Source of the DNA: Paragorgia papillata
Lineage: Eukaryota > Cnidaria > Anthozoa > Scleralcyonacea > Coralliidae
NCBI GenBank assembly: GCA_035771165.1
Contig: JAWNZC010000100.1
Coordinates: 2,925,501-2,989,500 of the forward strand
Direction of reading: 5' to 3'
DNA: 64,000 nt
Part shown: in pieces, positions 32,546 to 43,703 of the stretch
How the letters are laid out: each line of letters begins with the position of its first letter
How positions within the stretch are numbered: position 1 is the stretch's first letter
Made by a program: the position numbers and the translations under genes
The notes under the pieces: generated by a model
Told to the model about the DNA's origin: nothing
The model's input: the letters and a program-made list of their open reading frames with translations, nothing else
Databases searched by the model: none

Positions 32546-33200
32546 ATAGATAACAAATAAATAAATAAATAAATAAGTAAAATAAATAAATAAATAAATA
32601 AATGCTATGTTATGTTATGTTATGGTATACATACATAAAGTATATTACATTTTTGATATTAACTTAGATTGCAAAAATAATGATTTATCCTAGTTTTAAA
32701 ACTGGCAAGCGATAACACATTTTTGATATCAGTTGGGAGATCTTTATAATCCTTTGCTCCTGTGAATCTAAAAGTTCTTTTACCAAGTTCTCTCTTAACT
32801 TTAAGTAATAATATATTTTCCTTGTGTCTTGTATTGAAATTATGAACCTTACAGTATTTAGTAAAATAATTATCAAAATAAACTGGAACACAGTTATTTA
32901 ATATTTTGAAAACAAGAACACATCGATGTATTTTTCTTCTGGTGTAAAGTTGGAGCCAATTTAAAGAGGAAAAACAATTTTCTTCTCAGAACAATACGTG
33001 CTGCTCGATTTTGGAGCCTTTGTAATTCATTATTGGATGCTTCTGAGAGCACTCCCCAGCTAGTATCCGCATAGTCAAAAATTGGCTGTATCATGGTGTT
33101 ATAAACGGTTTTTGCTGCTTCAAATGTCAAACAATGTCCGATTCTAGATAAAATGCCCAATCTCTTTGCCATCTTTTTCCCAATTGGTTCCACGTATAAC
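32343..33200 (-). pseudogene. 3' end of a CR1-like LINE with tetranucleotide-rich tail
   Basis: Minus frame 32894-33193 has LGILSRIGHCLTFEAAKTVY, QPIFDYADTSWG and ELQRLQNRAARIVL, the region after the RT palm in CR1/L2-type LINEs. Frame 32685-32891 and neighbours give LGKRTFRFTGAKDYKDLP, the usual C-terminal block. The 3' UTR contains AAAT-repeat DNA (32500-32600) and ends in (TTAC)3 near 32343, as CR1-type elements often end in short tandem words. 5' truncated. Confidence 0.85.
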
Positions 33201-33589
33201 TTATATAGTTGTATTGTGTCACATCCACGTTTATAATCTATATAGATGTGCCAGAAACACCATGTGATTGTGAACTACCTGTTGTACAGCATGGCCTATC
33301 AGACTATATGATCAGACTCAGAGTTGTTTGAAAGGAAATATATATTTGCAGTTGTTTCGCTCTCAACTCAAAGTCATTTTGACCTCAACTCAGAGGCGTT
33401 TAGCCCCGACAGTGACAGACAAAACAGTTTATCGTTGCAAAATATGGAATGGCTGCTGATGCATCAAAATAGTATATACTGTATTATTAAAATGTGCAAC
33501 TGTATATGTTATAAAGTACTCTAACCAAGCGATCGAATCAAAAACTAAACTCTCGCTAAATGCTCCTGCCATGATTATAACACATTTCT
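33201..33589. other. No gene recognised
   Basis: AT-rich flank with a frame at 33324-33524 that has no known motif. Confidence 0.35.
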
Positions 33590-33700
33590 TGCTTCATAGA
33601 TAGGTCCAATTATAGAATATCAGGTCAATCCAAAGCTCATGGGTTGTGGCTACCTGGCTACGTGGCTACGTTACTACGTAGTGATTGCGATGTGACAACG
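33590..33700. repeat. Left arm of a distant inverted repeat with TAGCCACG-type units
   Basis: AATTATAGAATATCAGGTCA and CAATCCAAAGCTCATG here are the inverted counterpart of TTTGGATTGGCCTGGTATTC, TATAATTG at 42510-42545. Next to it GGCTACCTGGCTACGTGGCT is the inverse of the array at 42300-42430. Confidence 0.75.
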
Positions 33701-34029
33701 TAGCTACTATCTTAACTTTGTTGGATATATTTAAGAACATACAAGTCGATTGTGGTCAGGTGTTGTGACCTGTCAAAAGCTCAAAAATCTTATAGATGCT
33801 AAGGAAATATGATTTTAATATATATGTTCCAGATATGTAGCACCGCTCATAACTCATAAGGTCTGGAGCGTTTTTTTTTTCTTGTGACATAAGCATTAAA
33901 CAGGTGAATGAGAAGGCCAGATGCCGACTCTTCCCACCGCATCATCCATATGAGGTCAATCCGGTGTCGCGGTTATTAAAATAAGCTATATGGCCGATTA
34001 AACAGATTACCCGTTATTATCGTAATTTT

Positions 34030-34212
34030 ACATACTACAACGCGAGGGGGGGGGGGGGACTTGGGGCAGGTTATCGTAATTTTCCATACCACAAACGTCC
34101 CCAATTTGTGATTAGGGTTAGGGTTTATGGTTCCATTGTGTGTGTGTGGGGGGGTGGGGTGGTGGAGGTGTCAGGTTATTGTAATTTTCCATACCACAAA
34201 CATCCCGAATTA
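34030..34212. repeat. Telomere-like satellite, left block
   Basis: Unit about 80-100 bp: TTATCGTAATTTTCCATACC, ACAAACGTCCCCAATTTGTG, ATTAGGGTTAGGGTTTATGG, poly-G/(GT)n. It is continued on the far side of Gypsy element 2 at 39988 and beyond, so the element inserted into the array. Confidence 0.85.
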
Positions 34213-34262
34213 CAAAGAGTAATCCGTATTACAAATATTAACTCCTATCGTGACATCTTCCT
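34213..34262 (-). repeat. Truncated 3' LTR and polypurine tract, copy 2
   Basis: On the minus strand GAAAGGAAGA (34253-34262) is followed by TGTCACGATAGGAGTTAATA, the same start as the 5' LTR. Homology ends after about 40 bp at satellite sequence. Confidence 0.8.
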
Positions 34263-34396
34263 TTCAATAAAACAGTAACAATCCTAGTCAAAATTGTTCT
34301 GACCCATTGCTATTAAATCTTGCTGGGTCCTTGACGGGATAACAAAACACATGAAATATAAAAAGTTATTGTAAGTGTCAGTCCAATCCAGCCACT

Positions 34397-35530
34397 CTAT
34401 CGGTCACGTTGTATGGAGTCACCGAATCGGGATGGTCTTATCGACAAACGCCCGCTGCGCGTTTGGTATCCCATATATTCGTGATAATCTACGGGTTCTG
34501 CGTCTTCTTTCTCTGGTTGCGACTCTCTCTGTTCCTGTTGAATCTCATGAAAATTGGCGTTATCTTGGCATGTAATGGGTTGTGTTTCTTTTGTAGTCTC
34601 TGGCGTTGATGTGTCTGCTTCCACCTCGGAATCCTGGGACAGTCTCCGTCTCCGTAGGTGTCTGCGGTTTCTGATGTATGTTCTGCCGTTTGCTTGTACT
34701 TCATAAGGCCGAGGTCGTACCTTCTTCTTCACTTTTCCATCGACCATTTCTTCTCTCCAAGGGCAAAAGGTTGGACTTTAACTCTGTCAGCTTTGCGCAG
34801 TTGATCTAGTCCTTTTGCTCCTTTATTGTAGTATATACCGTTGCTGCTTGAGTTGTTTCTTGGCGATGTTTGCGTCCGTGTTCCCTGGCACATAGGGCTT
34901 CAGGAGGTTTGTAGAAGTAGGAAGGGTTGTCTTCGTACGTCTATTCATCATTCTCTGGACTGGACTAGAATTGTGTCCTTCTTGCGGTGTATTGCGAATA
35001 GTTAGGAGAGCCAAATAGAAATCGTTATCGCTTTCTCTGGTCGTTCGCGACGTTTTCTTGACTTGGTTTACAGCGGATTCAGCTTGCCATTGGACTGAGG
35101 ATGGCGTGGACTGGTGCGCGTGTGCTTAAACGCATATGTTTGTGCAAAAACTCGAAATTCTTCACAGTCGAATTGTGGTCCGTTGTCGGATACCAATTCA
35201 TCTGGTATCCCGTATCGAGCCATGTGTCGTTTCAGCTTCTTTATGACTGTTTCGGATGTTGTGCTGTACACGCGGTCTACTTCAAAGAAATTAGAATAAT
35301 AGTTCACCATCACAAGATATTCCTTGTTTACAAGTTGAAAGAGATCTGTGTCGATCTTTGCCCAAGGGTGGTCAGGTACCTCGTGGTTTAAAAGCGGTTC
35401 TTTCTGCTGCCGAATGGAAAACGTCATACAGGTTTCGCATCTGGAGATGTGTTCTTTCACTTCGCTATTCATGTTGGGCCAGTAAACGCTTTCTCGTGGT
35501 CTTCTCAAGGTTGAATCTATTCATTGGTGC
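34397..35530 (-). pseudogene. Integrase, Ty3/Gypsy copy 2
   Basis: The zinc-binding part ends ISRCETCMTF. The core has IDTDLFQLVN (first Asp) and ELVSDNGPQFDCEEF (second Asp). The third acidic residue lies just after HPQSNGK, where a one-base loss (near 35080) shifts the frame, so the published-style frame ends and AESAV continues in another frame. The next frame has LLTIRNTPQEGHNSSPVQRM. The C-terminal piece (34397-34747) is basic, with RPYEVQANGRTYIRNRRHLR, then acidic. Confidence 0.88.
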
Positions 35531-35880
35531 TCTCTGTGTAGATCCTCCATGGTTTTTCTCCTGAGTGTTTTTGGAATGACAACCCTGTCGCCACGCAGGG
35601 TGAGGCAATCTTGTACGACTAATTCGTCTCGGATGTGGAAGTAGTTGCTTACGGTTAGACGTAGCCCATTCTTTCTCTCTGGCCTTCAATTTGAGCGTAG
35701 TTGGTTTCTGTGGTTGTAAGAGCTCTGCTCGCATAAGCGATTGGTTTTCCTTCTTTCAATAGTGACACGCCCAGGCCTTTCTCGCTTGAGTCGCATTGTA
35801 GCAGCATGGGTTTCTCGTGTTCGTAGTACTTCAACAGAGGTGGTTTTGAGACGAGTATCTTGATGTCATTGAATGCGTTG
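35531..35880 (-). pseudogene. RNase H remnant, Ty3/Gypsy copy 2
   Basis: MLLQCDSSEKGLGVSLLKEG and ETNYAQIERE (first catalytic Asp and Glu blocks) are present. The frame then jumps to NYFHIRDELVVQDCLTLRG, the integrase-proximal linker, so the C-terminal part of RNase H seems deleted. Confidence 0.75.
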
Positions 35881-36856
35881 TGAATTTCTGACCATTAAAT
35901 TCGTGCCCTTTTCTTGTCAGTTGGCGTAGCGGTTCTGATGCATCTGACAATTTCGGAAGGAATTTTGCGAGATAGTTTGTCATCCCCCAGATTCGCCTCA
36001 CTCCCTGTACGTCTTGTGGTTTTGTCATATGGAGTATCGCTTCTACCTTGGATGGGTCTGCCTGTACTCCATCTGTGGTGAGCAAATGACCAATGTATGG
36101 CATGGATGCTTTCTTGAGCTCAATCTTTGACTCGTTTAGCTTGATTCCTCTTTCGCGACACCGTCTTAGCAGAGCCTCTAGCTTGGCGTCGTTGTCTTTG
36201 ACTGCTTCATCCATTGACGTTCCATTTCCAATAATAAGGATGTCGTCCGCCACCGTCCTCACTCCATCGAGGCCTTCGATAGCTTGGCCCAGGCGCCTCT
36301 GGAAGATCTCTCCTGCTGGTGAGATTCCAAAGGGCATCCTGGTCCATTTGTAACGGCCAAACGGAGTGTTAAACGTGGTTAACAGAGACGATTCTTGATC
36401 TAGTTTGATCTGCCAGTAGCCATTCTTGCAGTCCACCTTGGTAAACACCTTCGCGTTGGTCAAATCTGGGAGGACTTCTTCAGTCGTAGGCATTGGGTAA
36501 TGGCACCTCCTTAATGCTTTATTTAGTGATGGTGGGTCAAGGCAAAGTCGTATTTTCCCATGGCTCTTCTTGTTGACTACAATTCAACTCACCCAGTCAG
36601 TCGGTTCCACGACCTTCTGGATAATACCTTGTTGCTCAAGATCACTTAGATGATCTTTCAGCGGTTTCCGGAGAGCTTCAGGTATTCTTCTGGGTGGTAT
36701 TTGGTTGGACTGGCTTGGTAATATTATCTACTTCCAGATGAAGTGGCTCTCCAAGTTCACCAAGATCTTGGAATACGTCGGCGTATTTGGCCAATACGTC
36801 TTCTTTGGTCATGTTACTCGTGCTCTGGCTATCCACCACTTGAACTTCATCCGTCC
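35881..36856 (-). pseudogene. Reverse transcriptase, Ty3/Gypsy copy 2
   Basis: Frame 35831-36493 shows AKVFTKVDCKNGYWQIKLDQ (catalytic Asp), KWTRMPFGISPAGEIFQRRL and RTVADDILIIGNG (VADD active site), then YIGHLLTTDGVQADPSKVEA. The N-terminal part (36494-36856) is broken by stops but retains LSDLEQQGIIQKVVEPTDW. RT resumes directly at the edge of the nested transposon. Confidence 0.92.
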
Positions 36857-38468
36857 CAACCTCGTACCCAGGGTCTTATCTCCGCTCCCCCGCCCCCGCC
36901 CACCGCTGCGAAAAGACCCTGGTCCAGGCTGGTCACGTGCTGCCCAAAATATGGGCAGTACAAAATAAATTCAGTTAATGTGGGTAGGGTGGTACAAAAA
37001 ACTTTCTCGACTTACCGACCGGAGTAGTGTTTATACAAAACGCAAAACATCTGGCCAAAAATGTCGCGACTCACGAAAGGTGCACAAGGGCTTGGAGAAA
37101 CAATCCGAAACGAGATATAATTTAATAAGAATGCCAAAGACTCAACGATCAATATCTTGCTGGCTTTGTAGCGCTGGCGACATATGTTATTGATGGGAGA
37201 ATATTCGTTTTAAGCATTCGAATCGCGAGACTTTTAACTGGACGTATTCACTTAAATATAATGGTAGCTTTTGCGTGTGGTATTCAACAACGTACAGGTG
37301 AACCACATACGTATTTTATTGTTTATATTGAGAGTTTGAAACAGTCTTCCACTTCATTATCAACTGTGAGGTTTATACTGTGCTGCGTTGTTTTGACCAG
37401 TTCTCATGCGGACAAAATTATGGTCAATCATCCACGAACATGATAATTGATAAATATATCTGATATAAAATGCCAATTTTCAAGTTCATTTTAAAAGGTT
37501 AGTCGATATCCGTACCTATTATATTTTAAACAATTGGCGAGGGACTATAATTTAATACGACGTGTTATTATTAATAGTCCGAAAAGCGACGGGTATTAGG
37601 TTGTTGCGTTTAAAACGATCAAAACTAAAAGATACGTACCAAGTTAACTTGAACGGGGGTTTCTTTAATGGACAAGAAGTTTGTGACAGAAAAGAAGCAG
37701 AAAAGTCGATAAGACATGCCGCTTTCTTGAAGTCTACTGAAAGTACTATTTCGTTAAGTAAACAACACAGCGCATTCAGAAATGCAGACAGATGACAACA
37801 AAGGTACTTCAACATTTCACTTTTGCCTTATTAAATGTGTCTAGTGTCTTACTATAGCATTATAGAATGATCTTGGTTTCAAATATTTCACTATTTTAGT
37901 ACTGTTTATTTTTGTGTATTTGTCGTTGATTACTATTGTTCGATATTTTACTTATTGTTCAATATACTTTGCCGGCGTATTCATATTTCATGATCATGCA
38001 AGCGACGAAAGCCGTGATCAAATTTGCGGCGTACACTGTAACTGGAGTTTATATAAATAGAAAAATTATAATAAGATATCGATTAATCGACTACATATTG
38101 TATAATTTAAACACCCAGGCTGACGATTATTAAACGAATGGGAACATCAAAAACTTTCATTGTAAACTTAAATAAACACAGTGATTTATTATAAACTAAA
38201 AACAATAGCTGTCAAAACAACTTGTTTCAATTTTAAAATCGTGTCACCGGTTTAACAATTCATTTCAAAATCTAATACCAGAAAACAAGACAAGATACGT
38301 ATCACATGCATTTCTTCGACTATTCCAGCGAGGTAAGTATTGATACACAGGGGACCCTCCCACAGTCGAAAATTTTGATAGACGACACGTGACCAGCGTG
38401 GACCAGGGTCTTTTAGCAGCGGTGGTCGGGGGCGGGGGAGCGGAGATAAGACCCTGAGTACGAGGTTG
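36857..38468. mobile_element. 1.6-kb TIR element, copy A, inside Ty3/Gypsy copy 2
   Basis: Ends CAACCTCGTACCC / GAGTACGAGGTTG extend as an inverted repeat of about 75 bp (TCCGCTCCCCCGCCCCCGCC etc.). The 6-bp CCGTCC flanks both sides (36851-36856, 38469-38474), and removing element plus one copy rejoins the host frame. The interior is AT-rich without a transposase. The frame 37562-37795 is not recognised. Superfamily not assigned. Confidence 0.9.
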
Positions 38469-38474
38469 CCGTCC

Positions 38475-39042
38475 TGGGTAGTAGTTTTTCCTGGCTGACT
38501 TGTATTAGATTCATTTGTTGCGCTGCTCGGCTCCCGAGAAGATTGATGTCGGCATCTTTGTCTTTCACCACAATGAATTTCACCTCATATTTCTGGCCAT
38601 TTTTCGGGTTTGTCATCTGAACATGACATATTCCATCGGGTTTTAGCGGTGATGAATTGTACATCTTCAATACTTGGTTTGTGTTTAAGATATTCCTTTC
38701 ATACTTGGTACCACGCAGTTCTCCACTTCGGATCACATTACAAGTCGCCCCGGTGTCCACTTGAAAACTCGTATTATGTCCACCTTTGATTTTCATTGTT
38801 GCGTGGATTTTTGACCGAAATTGTTCGCTTTTGACGACCAGAACTTCTTCAGGTTGTGGATGCAGGTCTAGAGTCGATACGTATTCTCCGGAGTCATCAT
38901 CTGAGCTGTTTGGGCGAGTGTATTTCGTTACTATGTTTGCTGGCGAGTACTTCGAATTCTTCTGTAAACAAACCTGCGGGAAATTATTCTGTCTACCGCA
39001 ATTCTTGCATGTTTGGCCATAAGCTGGCCATAAGCTGGGCAA
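38475..39042 (-). pseudogene. Zinc knuckle and aspartic protease, Ty3/Gypsy copy 2
   Basis: One 209-codon frame (38413-39042) begins with CKNCGRQNNFPQVC, a knuckle in which the His position looks altered. After an acidic linker comes the retropepsin site SFQVDTGATCNVIRSGEL, then FIVVKDKDADINLLGSRAAQ. It ends at the nested element boundary. Confidence 0.88.
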
Positions 39043-39781
39043 ACGCCTCGTCGGTGACTACCGCCGCAGTATTTTCAAGGGCGTCTTGTCTCCCTTGGCT
39101 TTCGTTGCCTTTCGTTTTCCGTCTTTCTGTTTTGTCTTAGCGCGTTTACTTCTTCGTCATTTCCCGAGGGCTTCTTTAATTCTTTGAGGCGGATATTTGT
39201 CGTTTCGCCGCTTCTTCCGATGTCTATGGCACGCGAGACCGTAATTTTCTTTTCTTGTAGTAATTTCTTTCTGGTTGACTCATCTCTGATTCCTAATACA
39301 AGTCTATCAGGGAGTCGTTAAGACAATTGCAAAAATTGCATGTTTGCGCAAGCTTTCGTAATACTGTCACATATTGCTCATTGCTTTCAGTATCGTCTTG
39401 GTTTCATCGGTTGAATATAAATCTTTCGCACGTTTCGTTAGTTTCTCCGACGCAAAATTATTCAAACTTCTCAATACTTGGCGATCTGTCTCTGTTGCGA
39501 AATCCATTCCTTATTCTCCAATTACCCATAGAACGAAACATGGCTGCCTTGAAATTTTCTTCAAAGTGATTTAGTCTGGCGACGATCGCGTAATTCTGCC
39601 ATGCTCTCTTAAACCGCTTCCAATTTACCGCAAGATTGCCTTCCGTCTTCAGAGGCTGAGGCGGTTTTAACCCGGGTGGGAGAGTTGGCAATGTACTGGT
39701 CATGTTGTTCTGTCCTGTGCTTGTCTCCGCGGGCGGTGTTTGTGCCGTTTCTTCGCTGCTTAGGTTCTCTGCTTCAGCCAT
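39043..39781 (-). pseudogene. Gag, Ty3/Gypsy copy 2
   Basis: From ATG at 39781 (15 nt before the primer binding site) a Glu/Thr/Pro-rich N-terminus leads to NWKRFKRAWQNYAIVARL, a typical Ty3-type capsid start. Frame breaks near 39460 split the remaining capsid over several frames. The start is chosen as the first ATG after the primer site. Confidence 0.8.
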
Positions 39782-39795
39782 TGCTCTTCATTCAA

Positions 39796-39987
39796 AATCC
39801 CACTCCTGACACCATGTTTTGATATATAAAATATTACTCAATAAATCGGAAGCTTTATTTCTAGCCCAGAGTGTCCCCTATTCTCGTGGTCATGCACAAT
39901 GCTGTATATCTATCATTCTACACTTTTTGTCTATATCCTGTTACAAAGATTAGTCCGGTATTACAAATATTAACTCCTATCGTGACA
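39796..39987 (-). repeat. 5' LTR (173 bp) and primer binding site, Ty3/Gypsy copy 2
   Basis: On the minus strand the LTR starts TGTCACGATAGG and ends ATATCAAAACA (39815), followed by TGGTGTCAGGAGTGGGATT as primer site. Satellite sequence resumes immediately at 39988. Confidence 0.85.
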
Positions 39988-40051
39988 GTTATGGTAATTT
40001 TCCATACCACAAACGTCCTGGATTTGTGATTAGGGTTATTAGGGTTTATGG
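39988..40051. repeat. Telomere-like satellite, middle block
   Basis: GTAATTTTCCATACCACAAA and GATTAGGGTTATTAGGGTTT connect Gypsy copy 2 to TIR copy B. Confidence 0.85.
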
Positions 40052-41702
40052 CAACCTCGTACCCAGGGTCTTACCTCCGCTCCCCCGCCCCCGCCCACCG
40101 CTGCGGAAAGACCCTGGTACACGCTGGTCACGTGTCGTCTATCAAAATTTTCGACTGTGGGAGTGTCCCCTGCGTATCAATGCTTGACCTTGCTGGAATA
40201 GTCGAAGAAATGCATGTATACATATCTTGTTTTGTTTTCTGGTATTAGATTTTGAAATGAATGTTAAACCTGTGATACGATTTTAAAATTTTCTGGTATT
40301 AGATTTTGAAATGAATGTTAAACCGGTGATACGATTTTAAAATTGAAACAAGTTGTTTAGACAGCTGTTGTTTTTAGTTTATAATAAATCGCTGTGTTTA
40401 CAACGAAGAAAGTTTTTGATGTTCCCATTCGATTAATAATCGTCAACCTGGGTGCTTAAATTATACAATATATAGTCGATTAATCGATATCTTATTATCA
40501 TTTTTCTATTTATATAAACTCCAGTTACTCGGCAAATTTGATCTTTCGTCGCTTGATCATGAAATATGAATACGCCACTACGAAAACTGTTGCCGCTCCT
40601 CCATTCGGCAAAGTATATTAAAATATCGAATAATAGTATTAATCAACGTACGACAAATAAACAAAAATAAACAGTACTAAAATAGTAAAATATTTGAAAC
40701 CAAGATCATTCTATAATGGTACAGCAAGACACTAGACACATTTAATAAGGCAAAGGTGAAATGTCGAACCTTTGTTGTCATCTGTCTGCATTTCTGAATG
40801 CGCTGTGTTGTTTACTTAAAGAAATAGTACTTTCAGTAGACTTCAAGAAAGCGGGCGAGTCTTATCGATTTTTCTGCTTCTTTGCTGTCACAAACTTCAT
40901 GTCCGATAAAGAAACCCCCGTTCAAGTTAACTTGTTACGTATCTTTTAGTTTTGATCGTTTTAAACGCAACAACCTAATACCCGCCGCTTTTCGGACTAT
41001 TAATAATAACACGTCGTATTAAATTATAGTCCCTCGCCAATTGTTTAAAATATTATAGGTACGGATATCGACTAACCTTTTGAAAATGAACTTGAAAATT
41101 GGCATTTTATATCAAATATATTTATCAATTATCATGTTCGTGGATGACTGACCATATTTTTGTCCGCATGAGAACTGGTCAAAACAACGCAGCACAGTAA
41201 ACCTCACAGACTGTTTCAAACTCTCAATATAAACAATAAAATACGTATGTGTTTCACCTGTACGTTGTTGAATACCACACGTGAAAGCTGCCATTATATT
41301 TAAGTGAATAAGTCCAGTTAAAAGCCTCGCGATTCGAATGCTTAAAACGAATATTCTCCCATCAATAACACATGTCGCCAGCCAGCGGCCAGCGCTACAA
41401 AGCCAGCAAAATATTGATCTTTGAAGCTTTGGCATTCTTATTAAATTATATCTCGTTTCGGATTGTTTCTCCAAGCCGTTGTGCACCTTTCGTGAGTCGT
41501 GACATTTCATCTGGCCAGATGTTTTCCGTTTTGTATAAACACTACTCCGGTCGGTAAGTCGAGAAAGTTTTTTGTACCACCCTACCCACACTAAATTTAT
41601 TTTGTACTGCCCATATTTTGGGAAGCACGTGACCAGCGTGTACCAGGTTCTTTTGGCAGCGGTGGGCGGGGGAGCGGAGGTAAGACCCTGGGTACGAGGT
41701 TG
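40052..41702. mobile_element. 1.6-kb TIR element, copy B, opposite orientation to copy A
   Basis: Same termini as copy A (CAACCTCGTACCC.. / ..GGGTACGAGGTTG). Its interior is the reverse complement of copy A (GTACCACCCTACCCACACTA near its right end pairs with copy A's left). Flanking GGTTTATGG occurs on both sides (40043-40051, 41703-41711), a 9-bp apparent duplication in satellite DNA. Non-coding as far as can be seen. Confidence 0.9.
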
Positions 41703-41982
41703 GGTTTATGGTTCCATTCTCTGTGTGTGGAGCGGGGGGGGGGGGGGGGACAGGTTATCGTAATTTCCCATACCACAAATGTCCGGTTTGTGATTAGGGT
41801 TAGGGTCTAAGATTCCACTGTATGGGGGTCAGGTTATCGTAATTTTCCATACCACAAGCGTCCCCGATTTGTGATTAGGGTTAGGGTTCCATTGTATGGA
41901 TGTCAAGTTGTCGTAATTTTCCATAACACAAACGTCCCCGATTTGTGATTAATGTTAGGGTCTATGGTTCCATTGTGTGTAT

Positions 41983-42013
<31 letters not shown>

Positions 42014-42165
42014 GGAGGAAGGTTATCGTAATTTTTTATACCACAAGGTTAGGTTAGGGTTAGGGTTAGGTTATTGTATTTTCCATAGCACTACCGTCCC
42101 GGATTTGTGATTAGGGTTAGGTTTCATGGTTCCTTTGTATGAGGGTCAGGTTATCGTAATTGGTC
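41703..42165. repeat. Telomere-like satellite, right block
   Basis: About five units of GTAATTTTCCATACCACAAA + CGTCCCCGATTTGTGATTAG + GGTTAGGGTTTATGGTTCCA + poly-G. At 42045-42073 TTAGGTTAGGGTTAGGGTTA is close to the canonical metazoan telomere repeat. Confidence 0.9.
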
Positions 42166-42293
42166 TTGTGTTGATCAAGACTATTTTGAGAACCCTTATA
42201 CTCATGCAATTTATCAGATGTTTAATCATTTTCACTTTCTTTATTTTGCCTTCGATTATTTCGACTTCAGTAATTTTGAGTCACGTGTAGCCC

Positions 42294-42430
42294 TGTAGAC
42301 ACATAGCCACGTAGCCAGGTAGCCACGTAGCCACGTAGCCCGGTAGCCACGTAGCCACGTAGCCACATAGGCAGGTGGCCACGTAGCGACGTAGCCGGGT
42401 AGCCGCGTAGCCGCGTAGGCATGTAGGCAG
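42294..42430. repeat. 8-bp minisatellite TAGCCACG
   Basis: About 16 imperfect copies of TAGCCACG / TAGCCAGG / TAGCCGCG. The inverse array is at 33645-33690. Confidence 0.92.
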
Positions 42431-42972
42431 TGTGTTGTAATACAAAGCTAAGTGCGCAATAAGATCATGTGAGCAGTTTTGTAGCCGGATGAAACAATTA
42501 TGGAAGCTTTGGATTGGCCTGGTATTCTATAATTGCTCCAATAGATACTTAATATATCTTTCCACTGATTTTTTTGTTATTGGTTTTAAGAATATTGACT
42601 GTGAGTCGATAATCTGTGGCAGTTGTGCCCATTTGGCCACTGAGGCAAGCAACTACTCTCTTAATTTTAAAGATTGAAAATTTCAATCTTTGAAGCGATT
42701 GAAATATTTTTCAGTCTAAAAGATTGATTTTAGATTGAAAAATTGCGCCAATTTCAAAATCATATCCAATTTTGTTTGAAAAAGTCAATCAACTGGAGTG
42801 ATTGAAACAAAAATCAATCGATCGGGAGATTGAATATAGCGAGCCAATCACATTGTACAATATTCGCGCGCTATCCACTATCCGAAGTACTTCTGAAGAA
42901 CTGAAGAGGAAGGAGGACATCTTTAATATAAGCCGAGTTTAGAATAGTTTTGTTGTTTAACTGCCTATAATC

Positions 42973-43042
42973 ATGTCCGAAACCCTGCGGGAATTGTTGG
43001 AAGAGAAAGGATTCCGGGAGGAAGTGATTTCGACGTTGAAAG
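42973..43042 (+). CDS. Exon 1, SAM-domain N-terminus of a SAMD3-like gene
   Basis: ATG at 42973 opens MSETLRELLEEKGFREEVI and ends AAAG|GTTAGT (phase 1). The L-x-LL-x-x-GF-x-EEVI pattern is the start of the SAM domains that open a large family of uncharacterised proteins (SAMD3-like) in cnidarians and fish. The rest of the SAM fold should be in exon 2, which I could not find before 46334; it may be lost. Role of the family is unknown; SAM domains usually mediate protein oligomerisation. The 5' UTR with TTTAATATAAGCC about 35-45 nt upstream could hold a TATA-like box. Confidence 0.6.
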
Positions 43043-43310
43043 GTTAGTATTCATTTTATTTTATTTCTGTTTTCTGTCCATGATGAAAATGCTTATAGCT
43101 TATGCTCAACAATAAACTGTAAACTCCGAAGACTAAAACCATCATTGCAACACCATTCACATTGTTTCTTGCTATATACCGAACCCTTGTGGACCTACTT
43201 TTTGCTTTTTCAAAGTTTCCTCGTAGAACAAGAAGTATTACAGGATTTACACCAAACTGTTTAAAATAGTTCCCAACGTATAAAACTAGTAAAAATTCAC
43301 CACTGGCGTC

Positions 43311-43700
43311 TTCATGGACGGTGGCATGTTTCCCCGCGATTTAGGGAACTTTCCTTGTACTGGAAAGTCATTTGAAACGTGAAAAAATGAACGAAATGAT
43401 ATATTTTTACTTTTGAAACTGCTAACTTTACGGTTTGTCTGGAGGAGATATGTCTTTATGTCTGTCAAAAAAAATTGCATTTACAAAAATTTTCTGAAAA
43501 ATCGTATCTTACTCATGGACGGTAGCAGGCCTTCCCCGATTTAGGGAACTTGCCTTGCACTGGAAAGGCATTAGAAACAGTGAAAAAATGAACGAAATTA
43601 TATATTTTTACTTTTGAAACTGCTAACTTTACCGTATGTCTGGATGAGATTGAGATATGCCTTTAGGTCTGTCAAAAAAACTGCATTTACAAAAAAAATC
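43311..43700. repeat. Tandem duplication, about 196-bp unit, in intron 1
   Basis: CATGGACGGTGGCATGTTTC (43313) and CATGGACGGTAGCAGGCCTT (43515) start two copies sharing GATTTAGGGAACTT, TTTTTACTTTTGAAACTGCT and TCTGTCAAAAAAA. Confidence 0.9.
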
Positions 43701-43703
43701 GTA

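Larger units (their letters stand above)
34213..39987 (-). mobile_element. Ty3/Gypsy LTR retrotransposon, copy 2 (degenerate, nested insertion)
   Basis: Minus-strand order: 5' LTR (39815-39987), primer binding site, gag, knuckle/protease, [1.6-kb TIR element], RT, RNase H remnant, integrase, polypurine tract, truncated 3' LTR (34213-34252). Its lineage differs from copy 1: the gag, protease flanks and integrase C-terminus are unrelated at the motif level. Inactive through frameshifts, an RNase H deletion, LTR truncation and the nested insertion. Confidence 0.92.

Noticed and set aside
37562..37815. Open frames inside the 1.6-kb TIR element
   Set aside because: Both strands are open over the same stretch, there is no transposase motif, and the frame is not clearly kept in copy B.
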